Positions 16,517 to 25,793 of a DNA stretch of 64,000 nt are shown one piece after another (positions within the stretch are counted from its first letter, which is position 1; each line of letters begins with the position of its first letter). Both the position numbers and the translations under genes were made by a program. Under the pieces are notes generated by a model. The model ran no database searches. It saw only the letters and a program-made list of their open reading frames with translations, and was not told the DNA's origin. The stretch is from Proluteimonas flavola (GTDB lineage: Bacteria > Pseudomonadota > Gammaproteobacteria > Xanthomonadales > Xanthomonadaceae). Where the stretch lies: NCBI RefSeq assembly GCF_021191705.1, contig NZ_JAIWPU010000005.1, positions 186,001 to 250,000 on the forward strand, read 5' to 3'.

Positions 16517-17115
16517 CCATCGCCTCGGCCGCGCTGCTGTTGTTCCTGATCCTCGACCCGCTGGGCAACATCCCGGTGTTCCTGAGCATGCTGCGGCGGC
16601 TCACGCCGCAGCGCCAGCGCATCGTGCTGGCCCGGGAACTGCTGATCGCGCTGGTCGTACTGATGCTGTTCCTGTGGGCCGGCAAGTACGCGCTCGAGGT
16701 CATGCATCTGCGCCAGGAGTCGGTGGCGATCGCCGGCGGCATCGTGCTGTTCCTGATCGGCATCCGCATGATCTTCCCGCCGCCGGAGGGCCTGATGGGC
16801 GAGATTCCCGACGGCGAGCCCTTCATCGTGCCGATGGCGATTCCGCTGGTCGCCGGTCCGTCCGGCATGGCCGCGGTGATGCTGATGGGCAGCAACGAAC
16901 CCGACCGCCTCGGCGAATGGAGCCTGGCACTGCTGATCGCCTGGGGCGCCACGGCCGCGATCCTGTTCTCGGCCACCTATCTCTACAAGCTGCTCGGTGC
17001 GCGTGCACTGACCGCCATCGAGCGTCTGATGGGCATGCTGCTCGTCGCGATCTCCGTCCAGATGCTGCTCGACGGCCTGGTCAGCTACCTCAGGGCCGGC
17101 CTCGCGCCCATGTGA
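16513..17115 (+). CDS. MarC family inner-membrane protein
   Basis: 200 residues, six hydrophobic segments, with the MarC/YhgN signatures LLFLILDPLGNIPVFLSML at the start and PFIVPMAIPLVAGPSGMAAVM in the middle. Family members are integral membrane proteins without a settled function; the historic link to multiple antibiotic resistance has not held up. The start overlaps the SDR stop (ATGA), completing the grxD-SDR-marC operon. Confidence 0.9.
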   Translation: MTIASAALLLFLILDPLGNIPVFLSMLRRLTPQRQRIVLARELLIALVVLMLFLWAGKYALEVMHLRQESVAIAGGIVLFLIGIRMIFPPPEGLMGEIPDGEPFIVPMAIPLVAGPSGMAAVMLMGSNEPDRLGEWSLALLIAWGATAAILFSATYLYKLLGARALTAIERLMGMLLVAISVQMLLDGLVSYLRAGLAPM

Positions 17116-17239
17116 GCACGGCGTGACCACAGTGCGACAAGGACTTACGCGTCTTTGTTCCAGTTGGTCATAAAAGTCAACGCGGTCAGTGGTTTGCGGA
17201 CCCTTCCGATTGTCATGGCACTGTCACTTCCCTTGGTTA

Positions 17240-17265
17240 CCGTGTTAACCTGTTGTTAACCACGG
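17240..17265 (+). promoter_or_regulatory. Imperfect palindrome before the Oar-like receptor
   Basis: CCGTGTTAAC (17240-17249), five-base spacer, GTTAACCACGG (17255-17265); the arms pair over ten bases with one bulge. It lies about 107 bases before the receptor ATG in an otherwise gene-free 256-base gap, and could be an operator or an RNA hairpin in the leader. Confidence 0.45.
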
Positions 17266-17371
17266 CGCTTCGCCCGCGCGCCGTGGCGGGGCCCCCACTC
17301 TTGTTTCAAGACCTGACCGTCGCTCGCCATCCGGCTTGCGCCGCACTCCACGTATCGAGGCTATACAACCC

Positions 17372-20300
17372 ATGAACCACTCGCATCGCGCCCGACTCTC
17401 CAAGCTGTCGCTCGGCCTGATCGTCGCCCTTGCCGCGGCTCCCGCGTTCGCGCAGAGCACCTCCGCCGGTGTCGGCGGCCAGGTGACCGGCGCCGGCGGC
17501 GCCCCGGTGACTGGCGCAGAGGTGACCATCGTGCACACCGAGTCCGGCACCGTCAGCCGCGCCACGACCGATGCGAGCGGCCGCTACAACGCCCGCGGCC
17601 TGCGCGTGGGTGGCCCGTACACGATCACCGTGACCAAGCCGGGCGAGGGGACGCGCACCGAGGACAACGTCTACCTGGCGCTGAATCAGGTCAACACGGT
17701 CAACACCGAGCTGACCGGCGACATGATGACCCTGGCGACCGTGACCGCGACCGCCGTCGGCGGCTCGGCGGTGTTCAGTACAGACAACAAGGGAATCGGT
17801 ACCTCGGTCGACGGTCGCAAGCTTGAGATCACCCCGCAGGGCAACCGTTCGATCGACGACATCGCGCGCCTCGATCCGCGCATCTCGGTGATCGACCAGG
17901 CCTCCGGTGCGATCTCGGTGGCGGGCATCAACAATCGCTACAACAGCATTTCGGTGGATGGCCTGTCCCAAGGCGATCCCTTCGGCCTGAGCAGCAACGG
18001 CCTGCCGTACACCAACTCGCCGATCTCGGTCGACACCATCGCCGCCTACGACATCAAGGTCAGCGATTACGACGTGTCGCAGGATACCGTCGGCGCCGCG
18101 ATCAATGCGGTCACCAAGTCGGGCACCAACGAGTTCAGCGGATCGGTCTACTACGCGTACAAAGATGCGGGCAGCATGGTGGCCTCGCGCAACGGTCAGG
18201 ATTACGACCTGTTCGACAAGGATGAGACCAAGGGCGTGACGTTCGGCGGTCCGATCATCAAGGACCGACTGTTCTTCTTCGGTTCGTACGAAGAGCAGGA
18301 GATCAGCAACTTCGGTGGTGCGGGTCTGGCCGACGGCTTCGCCAACGGCGTGGTGTCGCGTAGTGAGATCGACGAAGTCATCGACATCGCCCGCAATGTC
18401 TGGGGTTTCGACCCGGGCACCTACGGCGAGGCGCTGGGCGTCAACCTCGAGAACAAGCGTTATCTGGGTAAGATCGACTGGAACATCAACGATTCGCATC
18501 GTGCCAGCCTGACCTACCAGCAGACCGAGGAAAGCCAGCCGAATCCGTATGACCACGGCGGCTCGACCGTCATCCTGAGCACGCGCTGGTTCCAGCGCGA
18601 CAGCGAAACCAAGAACACCTCGTTCCAGTTGTTCAGTGACTGGTCGGACAACTTCAGCACCGAGCTGAAGGTCGGTTACATGGACTACACCGTCGAGTCC
18701 GGCAATGCCATCGACTTGCCGACGATCAACATCACCACCCAGAACAACACCGATGGCAGTGGCCAGGGTGTGCGCCTGGGTGAGGATCGCAACCGCCACG
18801 AGAACCGCATCGAGTCCGAGCGCCTCACGGCAAGCCTGTTCGGCACCTACTACGCGGGCGACCACACGTTCAAGTTCGGTCTCGACTACCTGAAGAACGA
18901 GGCGCTGAACCTCTACGGTCGCGACCTGCACGGCGTCTACACCTTCGACAGCATCGAAGACTTCCGCAACGGCGAGTACTACTCCTACACGGTGCGTCGT
19001 CCGGCGGACGGCTTCACCGAAGCTGATACCGCGGCGACCATCGGTTTCACCCAGTACAGCCCCTTCATCCAGGACACGTGGCAGGTCAATAACAACCTGT
19101 CGCTGATGTATGGCGTGCGCGTCAACATCCCGAAGGCCGACAGTGCGCCGCCGGTCAAGGCGGGCTTCGAGGACGTGTTCGGTTATTCGAACGCCTACCA
19201 GTTGGGCAGCAGCAACAAGGTCGTGCTGCCGCGCGTCTCGTTCAACTACATGTTCGACACCGAGTTGTATTCGCAGCTGCGCGGTGGTCTGGGCCTGTTC
19301 CAGAGCGTGCCGCCGTACGTGTGGCTGGCCAACCCGTACCAGAACAATGGCGTGACCTCGGCGACCTTCACGCGCAATACCTTCGATCCGGCCTATCCCT
19401 TCAGCCCCGATCCGTACAACCAGAACGTGCCGGCCAGCATGACTGCCTCCGGTCAGGCGCAGATCGATACCGTCAATCCGGACTTCAAGCTGCCGACTGT
19501 CTGGAAGGCCACGCTGGGCTACGACCACGAGTTGCCGTGGGCGGGCCTGGTCGCGTCGGCCGAGATCCAGCACCTGCGAAACAAGGATGCGGTGTTCTAC
19601 GAGGCGATCAATATCGGCGCTCGTGATTCCGCGACCGGCCTGTACGACGCCCCGACCGGACAGCTGTTCGATGGTCGTGACAGCTACTGGTGCGACATCG
19701 GTGCTTCGATGGGCAACACGAACAAGAACTGCGGCGCCAACTCGGCTTACAACTACCAGTCCACACGGCTGAGCAATACGGACCAGGGCCGTTCGACGGC
19801 GCTGACCCTGTCGCTCGACAAGCCGCTCTCGAACAACTGGTACGGCAACCTCAGCTACACCTACACCAAGGCCACCGAAGCAGGCTCGGAGAACAGCTCG
19901 CAGGCTTGGTCCAGCTACCAGTTCGTATCGCGCCTGAATCCGAACGAAGAGATCGCCAATACCGCGAGCCGCGAGATCCGCGACCAGATCAAGCTCTCGC
20001 TCGGCTGGGAGTACGCGTTCTTCGGTGACTACAAGACCAGCATCACCGGCTTCTACAGCGGTCGCAGCGGTCTGCCGTACACCTGGACCGTCAATGGCGA
20101 CGTGAACGGTGACCGCATCTTCCAGGATCCGGCCTACGTGCCGCTGGTCAACGATCCGAACGTGCTCTACGTCTCGGGTACTTCGTCGAGTGCTCCGGCA
20201 GCGACTGCGGCGCAGATCGCGGCGTTCCACGAGTTCATCAGCAATGACCCCTACCTGCAGTCGCGTCGCGGCGGCATCGCTGAGCGTAACGGCGCACGGA

Positions 20301-20617
20301 TGCCCTGGTCGAACCAGTTCGATGTCAGCTTCCAGCAGGAACTGCCGGGTTTCTTCCGCGGTCACAAGTCTGTGCTTCGCCTGGATGTCTACAACTTCCT
20401 CAACCTGCTCAACAGCGACTGGGGCGTCCAGGACAAGTTGCAGTACGACACGCGTTACCTGGCAAACCTGAACCGCATCACCGCGGACGGCAAGTACGTT
20501 TACGATCTCTCCGCCAATGCGCCGGAGAACATTCCGGTGTATGACGCGAACGCGCTGTTCCCGTCTCGCTTGGTCTCGCGTTGGTCGGCAATGGTGACCC
20601 TGCGTTACCAGTTCTGA
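17372..20617 (+). CDS. TonB-dependent receptor, Oar-like
   Basis: 1,081 residues. Signal peptide ending at AAPAFAQ, then a carboxypeptidase-regulatory-like beta domain at about 32-110 (GGQVTGAGGAPVTGAEVTI), a plug domain (VDGLSQGDPFGLSSNGLPY) and a long outer-membrane barrel ending in RYQF with a terminal Phe. This is the layout of Oar-type receptors, found in Myxococcus and Xanthomonadaceae. The start ATG 17372 is chosen over an upstream frame because the signal peptide begins there. Ligand unknown; peptides or large polymers are suspected for the group. Single gene followed by a strong terminator. Confidence 0.9.
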   Translation: MNHSHRARLSKLSLGLIVALAAAPAFAQSTSAGVGGQVTGAGGAPVTGAEVTIVHTESGTVSRATTDASGRYNARGLRVGGPYTITVTKPGEGTRTEDNVYLALNQVNTVNTELTGDMMTLATVTATAVGGSAVFSTDNKGIGTSVDGRKLEITPQGNRSIDDIARLDPRISVIDQASGAISVAGINNRYNSISVDGLSQGDPFGLSSNGLPYTNSPISVDTIAAYDIKVSDYDVSQDTVGAAINAVTKSGTNEFSGSVYYAYKDAGSMVASRNGQDYDLFDKDETKGVTFGGPIIKDRLFFFGSYEEQEISNFGGAGLADGFANGVVSRSEIDEVIDIARNVWGFDPGTYGEALGVNLENKRYLGKIDWNINDSHRASLTYQQTEESQPNPYDHGGSTVILSTRWFQRDSETKNTSFQLFSDWSDNFSTELKVGYMDYTVESGNAIDLPTINITTQNNTDGSGQGVRLGEDRNRHENRIESERLTASLFGTYYAGDHTFKFGLDYLKNEALNLYGRDLHGVYTFDSIEDFRNGEYYSYTVRRPADGFTEADTAATIGFTQYSPFIQDTWQVNNNLSLMYGVRVNIPKADSAPPVKAGFEDVFGYSNAYQLGSSNKVVLPRVSFNYMFDTELYSQLRGGLGLFQSVPPYVWLANPYQNNGVTSATFTRNTFDPAYPFSPDPYNQNVPASMTASGQAQIDTVNPDFKLPTVWKATLGYDHELPWAGLVASAEIQHLRNKDAVFYEAINIGARDSATGLYDAPTGQLFDGRDSYWCDIGASMGNTNKNCGANSAYNYQSTRLSNTDQGRSTALTLSLDKPLSNNWYGNLSYTYTKATEAGSENSSQAWSSYQFVSRLNPNEEIANTASREIRDQIKLSLGWEYAFFGDYKTSITGFYSGRSGLPYTWTVNGDVNGDRIFQDPAYVPLVNDPNVLYVSGTSSSAPAATAAQIAAFHEFISNDPYLQSRRGGIAERNGARMPWSNQFDVSFQQELPGFFRGHKSVLRLDVYNFLNLLNSDWGVQDKLQYDTRYLANLNRITADGKYVYDLSANAPENIPVYDANALFPSRLVSRWSAMVTLRYQF

Positions 20618-20648
20618 TCCGACGCATCTGTAACAGGCAACAGGAAAG

Positions 20649-20676
20649 CGGCCGGGGAAACCCGGCCGTTTTCTTT
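20649..20676 (+). terminator. Rho-independent terminator of the receptor gene
   Basis: CGGCCGGG (20649-20656), loop GAAA, CCCGGCCG (20661-20668), then TTTTCTTT. A perfect 8-bp stem with a stable tetraloop and T tract. Confidence 0.95.
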
Positions 20677-20727
20677 GGCGAGGACTCCTGCGCTACAGTG
20701 CCGCACCCATACGAAAAGCGAAGAAGA

Positions 20728-22116
20728 ATGAGCAATGAGAACAGGGCGGCGACCGCGCTGCCCACGGTCAATGCCTATGTGTATCCGCGCGGTGGCCTGG
20801 ACATCCTCTCGCGCGAGGAAGTGGCCCGGCTGAAAGACGCCTCTCTCGGCGGCATGCACGACCTGCTGCGCCGTTGCGCGCTGGCGGTGCTGACCAGCGG
20901 CAGCGCATCCGACGATCCGCGCGCGGCGCAGGAGCTGTATCCCGATTTCGACATCCAGGTGCTGCAGCAGGACCGCGGCATCCGCATCGAGCTGGTCAAT
21001 GCACCGGCGATGGCCTTCGTCGACGGCCAGATCATCCGCGGCGTCGCCGAACTGCTGTTCGCGGTCGTACGCGACCTCGCCTATACCGCGATCGAACTCG
21101 GTCCCGAATACGCGACCGATCTCGAGTCGTCAGCCGGCATCACCAATGCCGTCTTCGGCTTGCTGCGCAACGCACGCCTGCTTCAGCCCGGCGACCCGAA
21201 CATGGTGGTCTGCTGGGGCGGCCACTCGATCAACCGCGTCGAGTACGACTACACCAAGCTGGTCGGCTACGAGCTCGGCCTGCGCGGCATGGACATCTGC
21301 ACCGGCTGTGGCCCGGGTGCGATGAAGGGGCCGATGAAGGGCGCCAACGTCGCCCACGCCAAGCAGCGCCAGTATCCGGCGCGCTACATCGGCATCACCG
21401 AGCCGGGCATCATCGCGGCCGAATCGCCGAATCCGATCGTCAACCAGCTGGTGATCATGCCGGACATCGAGAAGCGTCTCGAATCGTTCGTGCGGCTCGG
21501 CCACGGCATCATCGTGTTCCCCGGTGGCGTGGGTACGGCGGAAGAAATCCTTTATCTGCTGGGCCTGCTGCTGCAGGAGGAGAACCGCGACATCCCGTTC
21601 CCCTTCATCCTGACCGGCCCGACCGCGTCGGCGCCGTACTTCGAGCAGATCGACCAGTTCATCCGCCTGACCCTCGGCGACGAGGCCGCGTCGCGCTACG
21701 AGATCATCGTCGCCGACCCCGAGCAGGTCGCGCGCCGTATGTCGGCCGGCATCCGCAAGGTCAAGGAGTACCGGGTGGGCCACAAGGATTCCTTCTATTT
21801 CAACTGGTCGCTGTCGATCCCGCTCGATCTCCAGCAGCCGTTCGTGCCCACACACGAGGCCATGGCCGCACTCGACCTGCACCACGGCCGCAAGCCGCAC
21901 GCCCTCGCCGCCGACCTGCGCCGTGCGTTCTCGGGCATCGTCGCCGGCAACGTCAAGGAGGATGGTCTGCGCCGCGTGGAAGAGTTCGGCCCGTTCCGCA
22001 TCAACGGCGACCGCGACATCATGCAGTCGCTCGACGCCCTGTTGCGTGGGTTCGTCGTGCAGCGGCGGATGAAGATCGCGGGCGAGTACAAGCCGTGTTA
22101 CGAGGTGGTGGCCTGA
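20728..22116 (+). CDS. ppnN: Nucleotide 5'-monophosphate nucleosidase
   Basis: 462 residues from ATG 20728, preceded by GAAGAAG. It matches the E. coli PpnN/YgdH size and order: an N-terminal domain, a central LOG/Rossmann domain with GGHSINRVEY, CTGCGPGAMKGPMKGA and the catalytic-type PGGVGTAEEI, and a C-terminal domain. PpnN splits purine and pyrimidine nucleoside monophosphates into base and ribose 5-phosphate and in E. coli is controlled by (p)ppGpp. It is a single cytoplasmic gene, converging on the histidine kinase gene. Confidence 0.92.
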   Translation: MSNENRAATALPTVNAYVYPRGGLDILSREEVARLKDASLGGMHDLLRRCALAVLTSGSASDDPRAAQELYPDFDIQVLQQDRGIRIELVNAPAMAFVDGQIIRGVAELLFAVVRDLAYTAIELGPEYATDLESSAGITNAVFGLLRNARLLQPGDPNMVVCWGGHSINRVEYDYTKLVGYELGLRGMDICTGCGPGAMKGPMKGANVAHAKQRQYPARYIGITEPGIIAAESPNPIVNQLVIMPDIEKRLESFVRLGHGIIVFPGGVGTAEEILYLLGLLLQEENRDIPFPFILTGPTASAPYFEQIDQFIRLTLGDEAASRYEIIVADPEQVARRMSAGIRKVKEYRVGHKDSFYFNWSLSIPLDLQQPFVPTHEAMAALDLHHGRKPHALAADLRRAFSGIVAGNVKEDGLRRVEEFGPFRINGDRDIMQSLDALLRGFVVQRRMKIAGEYKPCYEVVA

Positions 22117-22158
22117 GCATCGGAGTTGCGCCGGGTATCGTCTGATGCCCGGCGGACC

Positions 22159-23226
22159 TCAGCGGGGGAGCAAGAGGGTCGCCAGGAAGTCGCCTGTGGT
22201 CGTGATGCCGGTGGTAAGCGTGCCGCTGCGGTCGCCGAATGCCTCGATCCGTGCGTGCACGGCGCCGATGCCGATGCCGTGCCCTGTCGATGCCTGCGCC
22301 CGGGTGACGGGTAGTGTGTTGCGCACGCGCACCCGGACCTGTGCGCCTGCGGTGTCCACCGTCAGTTCGATACGGCCGCCAGTCGTGCTGGGCTCGATGC
22401 CATGCTTGATCGCGTTCTCCACGAGCGGCTGCAGGGAGAGCGCAGGCATGCGGGTCTCGAGCAGCGGATCGCTGTCGTCGGGAAGGTTCCAGTGCACCTC
22501 CAGCCGCTCGGCGAAACGCAATGACTCGATCGCCAGATACTGGCGCGCAAGCGCGATCTCGGCATGCAATGGGCCGCTGGCGGGACCGCCAAGCGCGGCC
22601 CGGAACAGGTCGGACAGATCCAGCAGCAGGCGTTCCGCCCGCTCGGGGCGATCGTGCAGCAGCGCGATGCCCGTGTTCAACGCGTTGAACAGAAAGTGCG
22701 GTTGCACCCTTGCGCGAAGGACGGCGAGCTCGGCCTCCTTCTGGCGGATTGCCGCCTGCCTGCCCTGCAGGTAGTTCTGGTAGATCAGCAGCGCGAGCAT
22801 GCCCACAATGGCCGCGGTCGCGACGGCGCGCGTCATGAAAAGCGAGTAGTGCTCGTCCGGGGACGTGTTCCCACCTGTCAAGCGCCACCCGCCGTGGACT
22901 ACGAGTGCGGTGGCGATGACCAGGAATGCAAGCGCCATCCACGGAAACGCAGCGTCAGGCAGCCGGTAAAGCAGCGGGCGGCACAACGCCAGTCCGCAGA
23001 GCAGCGTCATGGTGATCCACAACAGCGCAAGCGCAAGAAGGCCGAAACGCACCGGCCATTGCACGTCCAGTGGATCGGTGAGGCTGAGGATCAGGGCGAG
23101 CGCACCACTCGACAGCACTGTCACCACCATCGCTCTGGGGCGTAGCAATGCATCCACGGGATGTTCGGGTCTTGGCGGGGCGGGCATGCAGATGCGACTC
23201 GGTGTGCTGAGATCGTTATCGTGCAC
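22159..23226 (-). CDS. LytS/AlgZ-type sensor histidine kinase
   Basis: Up to 355 residues from GTG 23226; an ATG at 23187 gives 342. Four transmembrane helices at about 33-150, then a helical linker and a HisKA_7TM-less LytS-type kinase (His_kinase family): His177 in QPHFLFNALN is the phospho-acceptor, with the N box LVENAIKHG and a degenerate G region GHGIGIGAVHARI. No response regulator lies next to it. It is divergent from the minor pilin operon; in Pseudomonas the related FimS/AlgZ kinase controls that same operon through AlgR, so a link is plausible but inferred. Confidence 0.85.
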   Translation of the reverse strand: MHDNDLSTPSRICMPAPPRPEHPVDALLRPRAMVVTVLSSGALALILSLTDPLDVQWPVRFGLLALALLWITMTLLCGLALCRPLLYRLPDAAFPWMALAFLVIATALVVHGGWRLTGGNTSPDEHYSLFMTRAVATAAIVGMLALLIYQNYLQGRQAAIRQKEAELAVLRARVQPHFLFNALNTGIALLHDRPERAERLLLDLSDLFRAALGGPASGPLHAEIALARQYLAIESLRFAERLEVHWNLPDDSDPLLETRMPALSLQPLVENAIKHGIEPSTTGGRIELTVDTAGAQVRVRVRNTLPVTRAQASTGHGIGIGAVHARIEAFGDRSGTLTTGITTTGDFLATLLLPR

Positions 23227-23330
23227 CAGTCCGGACCGCTGGTCCCGTCTGCCGCACCGCCGGTCGGCATGGGCTTGGCCAGCTAGAGGCTTGTCACTAA
23301 GGTGCGCTCCTGGGATCGAGGGGGCGTGAT

Positions 23331-23855
23331 ATGGGGAGACTGGGGATGCATGGCCGGCACGGCGGCGGATTCACGCTGGTCGAACTGATGGTGACCGTGG
23401 CCGTCATCGCCATCCTTTCTGCCGTGGCCGTCCCGGCGATGACCGGGCTCATCAATCGCTCGCGGATTTCCGGATTGACGGGTGAAGTCGTATCGGCGCT
23501 CCAGTTGGCCCGCAGTGAGGCGGTGCGCAGGAATGCCAGGGTCACGCTGTGCCCCAGCGCCGATGGTTTGACCTGCACCAATTCGGTCGACTGGGCGGGC
23601 TGGATCATCGAGGCGCGCGACAACGCGACAGGCACGGACCAGGTCATCCTCGCTGGAACCGCACCTTCGAACACGCAGGTCAGCGGGCCGGCAGGCGGTG
23701 TCGTGTTCCGCCCGTCCGGGCTGCTGGTCAGCCAATCCCAGTTGACGGTATGCATGCCGACAAACAATCCGGCTGCGAACCAGCGGGTCGTGACGGTCGC
23801 GCTGAGCGGCAGCCCGATCACGACTCCCCAGGAAGGTGGTGGGCAATGTCCATGA
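23331..23855 (+). CDS. fimT: Minor pilin FimT/FimU (GspH type)
   Basis: 174 residues. Short basic leader, prepilin peptidase site GGG/FTLVELMV with Glu at +5, then the N-terminal pilin helix and a GspH-type globular domain (ALQLARSEAVRRNARVTLCPS). GAGGGGG precedes the ATG by seven bases. First gene of a minor pilin operon in which the products form the priming complex for the type IV pilus. Its 3' end overlaps pilV. Confidence 0.9.
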   Translation: MGRLGMHGRHGGGFTLVELMVTVAVIAILSAVAVPAMTGLINRSRISGLTGEVVSALQLARSEAVRRNARVTLCPSADGLTCTNSVDWAGWIIEARDNATGTDQVILAGTAPSNTQVSGPAGGVVFRPSGLLVSQSQLTVCMPTNNPAANQRVVTVALSGSPITTPQEGGGQCP

Positions 23856-24370
23856 GGAAGCAGTCGATGCATAGTGTCATGCCAGGCCGCAGGCGAAACG
23901 CGGGTGTTGAATCTTCCAGGCTGCAACGCGGCCTGAGTCTGATCGAGGTATTGGTTGCCGTGGTGGTGCTCGGCATCGGGCTTCTGGGCACCGCAGCGCT
24001 CCAGGCCACGGCCCTGCGCAGTGGGCAGAGTTCGTACGAGAGCAGCATGGCGGTGACGCAGGCCAATTCCATCCTGGAAGCCATGCGTGCCAACGCGACT
24101 GCGGCCAGGGCCGGGGACTACAACATCGCACAGCAATGCGCGGTGCCTGCGGCCGGCGGCACCCGTGCGCAGCGCGACATCCAACGCTGGATCACGGATC
24201 TGAAGACATCGGTGGGTGGCGCGAGCACGGCCGCCGCGCTGGCTGCAGATACCACCACCTGCGGCACGATCGCCGATTGCCCGCTCGATTGCACGATCAC
24301 CGTGCAGTGGGACGACCAGCGCGCCGGCGGGGAGGCGACGCGTCAGATCGTCACGAGCACGCGCATATGA
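23846..24370 (+). CDS. pilV: Minor pilin PilV
   Basis: 174 residues. Leader of about 28 residues, cleavage site QRG/LSLIEVLV with Glu+5, then the PilV/GspI-type helix LGIGLLGTAALQATAL and a cysteine-containing globular domain. ATG 23846 is preferred over 23852 because AGGAAGGTGG is well spaced for it. It overlaps fimT by ten bases and pilW by four. Confidence 0.9.
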   Translation: MSMRKQSMHSVMPGRRRNAGVESSRLQRGLSLIEVLVAVVVLGIGLLGTAALQATALRSGQSSYESSMAVTQANSILEAMRANATAARAGDYNIAQQCAVPAAGGTRAQRDIQRWITDLKTSVGGASTAAALAADTTTCGTIADCPLDCTITVQWDDQRAGGEATRQIVTSTRI

Positions 24371-25239
24371 GCGAATCGACACGTAACGTAGCCTGTGTCA
24401 CTGCACGCCGACGCCCCCGTCAGCGCGGCATGGCGCTGGTCGAACTGATGATCGCGATGGTGCTGGGGCTGATCGTAGTCGGCGCAGCCTTCGCGGTGTT
24501 CCTGTCCAATCAGCGCAGCTACAGCGCGAACGAAGGGCTCAACAGGATCCAGGAGGGCGCACGCGTCGGGTTGGAACTGATGTCCCGCGACATCCGTGCC
24601 GCAGGCGGCAGTGCATGCTCGAGCGCATCCGAGGTGTCCGGCAGCGGCGCTGACGTGGCCGCGTTCCGGGACACGCCGGTTGCCGGCAGCGCCAGCAGCC
24701 TGACGGTGACTTCCGCCGAGGACAGCGCCTACCGGCTCGCCAGTGCCAATGCCACCTCCATCACCCTGGAAGCCGGACAGCTCGACAGTGCCGAGGATGC
24801 ATTCGCGGTAGGCGATGCGCTGCTGCTCTGCAATGCCCGCAAGACGTTCCTCGTGAGCGCGACGCAGGTCAGTGGCCAGACCATCACGCATGGCGGCCTG
24901 CCTGCAGGCTATGACCTCGCGTCGGACCCCTATGCATCCCTGGCGACGGTTGCAGTCGCGCGTTTCCGGAGCATGAACTGGTATGTGGCCGGCAACCCGC
25001 GCGGAGGTAGTTCGCTTTATGTGTCCCGTCAGGGCGCGGCGGGCGAAGAAGTGGTCGAGGGCGTCCAGGCACTCACGCTCCAGTACCGGCCCGCGGGCGG
25101 CGTTTATGCCAACACGCCGGCGGCAGGCAACATCGATGCGGTGCATGTCCAGTTGACGCTGTCCGGCCCTGCTGTCGACGGTGCCGCGATGACCCGCACG
25201 GCCTCCAGCGTGGTCAACGTACGTGCGAGGACGCTATGA
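24367..25239 (+). CDS. pilW: Minor pilin PilW
   Basis: 290 residues. Cleavage site QRG/MALVELMIAMVLGL with Glu+5, and a large GspJ-like globular domain with RIQEGARVGLELMSRDIRAAG, the PilW hallmark. It starts inside the pilV stop (ATGA) and ends inside the pilX start, so it is translationally coupled on both sides. Confidence 0.92.
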   Translation: MSESTRNVACVTARRRPRQRGMALVELMIAMVLGLIVVGAAFAVFLSNQRSYSANEGLNRIQEGARVGLELMSRDIRAAGGSACSSASEVSGSGADVAAFRDTPVAGSASSLTVTSAEDSAYRLASANATSITLEAGQLDSAEDAFAVGDALLLCNARKTFLVSATQVSGQTITHGGLPAGYDLASDPYASLATVAVARFRSMNWYVAGNPRGGSSLYVSRQGAAGEEVVEGVQALTLQYRPAGGVYANTPAAGNIDAVHVQLTLSGPAVDGAAMTRTASSVVNVRARTL

Positions 25240-25790
25240 GCCGTGATGTCCTGCCCCCTTCATCTTCTGCATTCGTGCGCAGGCAGTCGGGCATTTCGCT
25301 CGTGGTGGTCATGGTCCTGCTGGTCATCACCGCACTGCTCGGGATCGCGATCCTGCGCAGTTCCATGATGCAGGAGCGCATGAGCGCGAACGTGCGTGAC
25401 CGCAGCGTTGCGTTCCAGGGGGCTGAGGCCGCCCTGCGTTACGCGCACGAAGATGTGCTGGGAGCCGGCACCTGGGATATCGACACGCCTGCGCCGGGTG
25501 ACGCCTGTACGGAGCTGGGCGTTTGCCCCGCGGGTGCGGCCCCCAGTTGGGTCAAGGTGCCGGACTCCGCATATGACTTTGCCGAAGCAGGTCTGGTCGT
25601 CGAGCCCGAGTACTGGATCGAGTACATCGGCACGGGTCCCGCGCGGATCGGCAGTTGCGAGACCACGAGCGCCAGTCTCGACTGCCAGAGCCCGATCTAC
25701 CGCATCACTGCGCGCAGCCGCTCGGACGGGCGCGCCGATGTCGTCATCCAGGCCAGCGTCATGAGTCGTATACCGGACATGGGGATCTAG
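25236..25790 (+). CDS. pilX: Minor pilin PilX
   Basis: 184 residues. Leader then QSG/ISLVVVMVLLVITALLG. Position +5 is Val, not Glu, which is what GspK-like tip pilins show and supports a place at the pilus tip. The helix is followed by QERMSANVRDRSVAFQGAEAALRYAHE, typical of PilX. ATGA overlap with pilW; three bases separate it from pilY1. Confidence 0.92.
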   Translation: MSRDVLPPSSSAFVRRQSGISLVVVMVLLVITALLGIAILRSSMMQERMSANVRDRSVAFQGAEAALRYAHEDVLGAGTWDIDTPAPGDACTELGVCPAGAAPSWVKVPDSAYDFAEAGLVVEPEYWIEYIGTGPARIGSCETTSASLDCQSPIYRITARSRSDGRADVVIQASVMSRIPDMGI

Positions 25791-25793
25791 TTC

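Noticed and set aside
17306-20365. 1,019-residue minus-strand frame opposite the Oar-like receptor
   Set aside because: It has no recognisable domain and the plus frame has a signal peptide, plug, barrel and terminal Phe.
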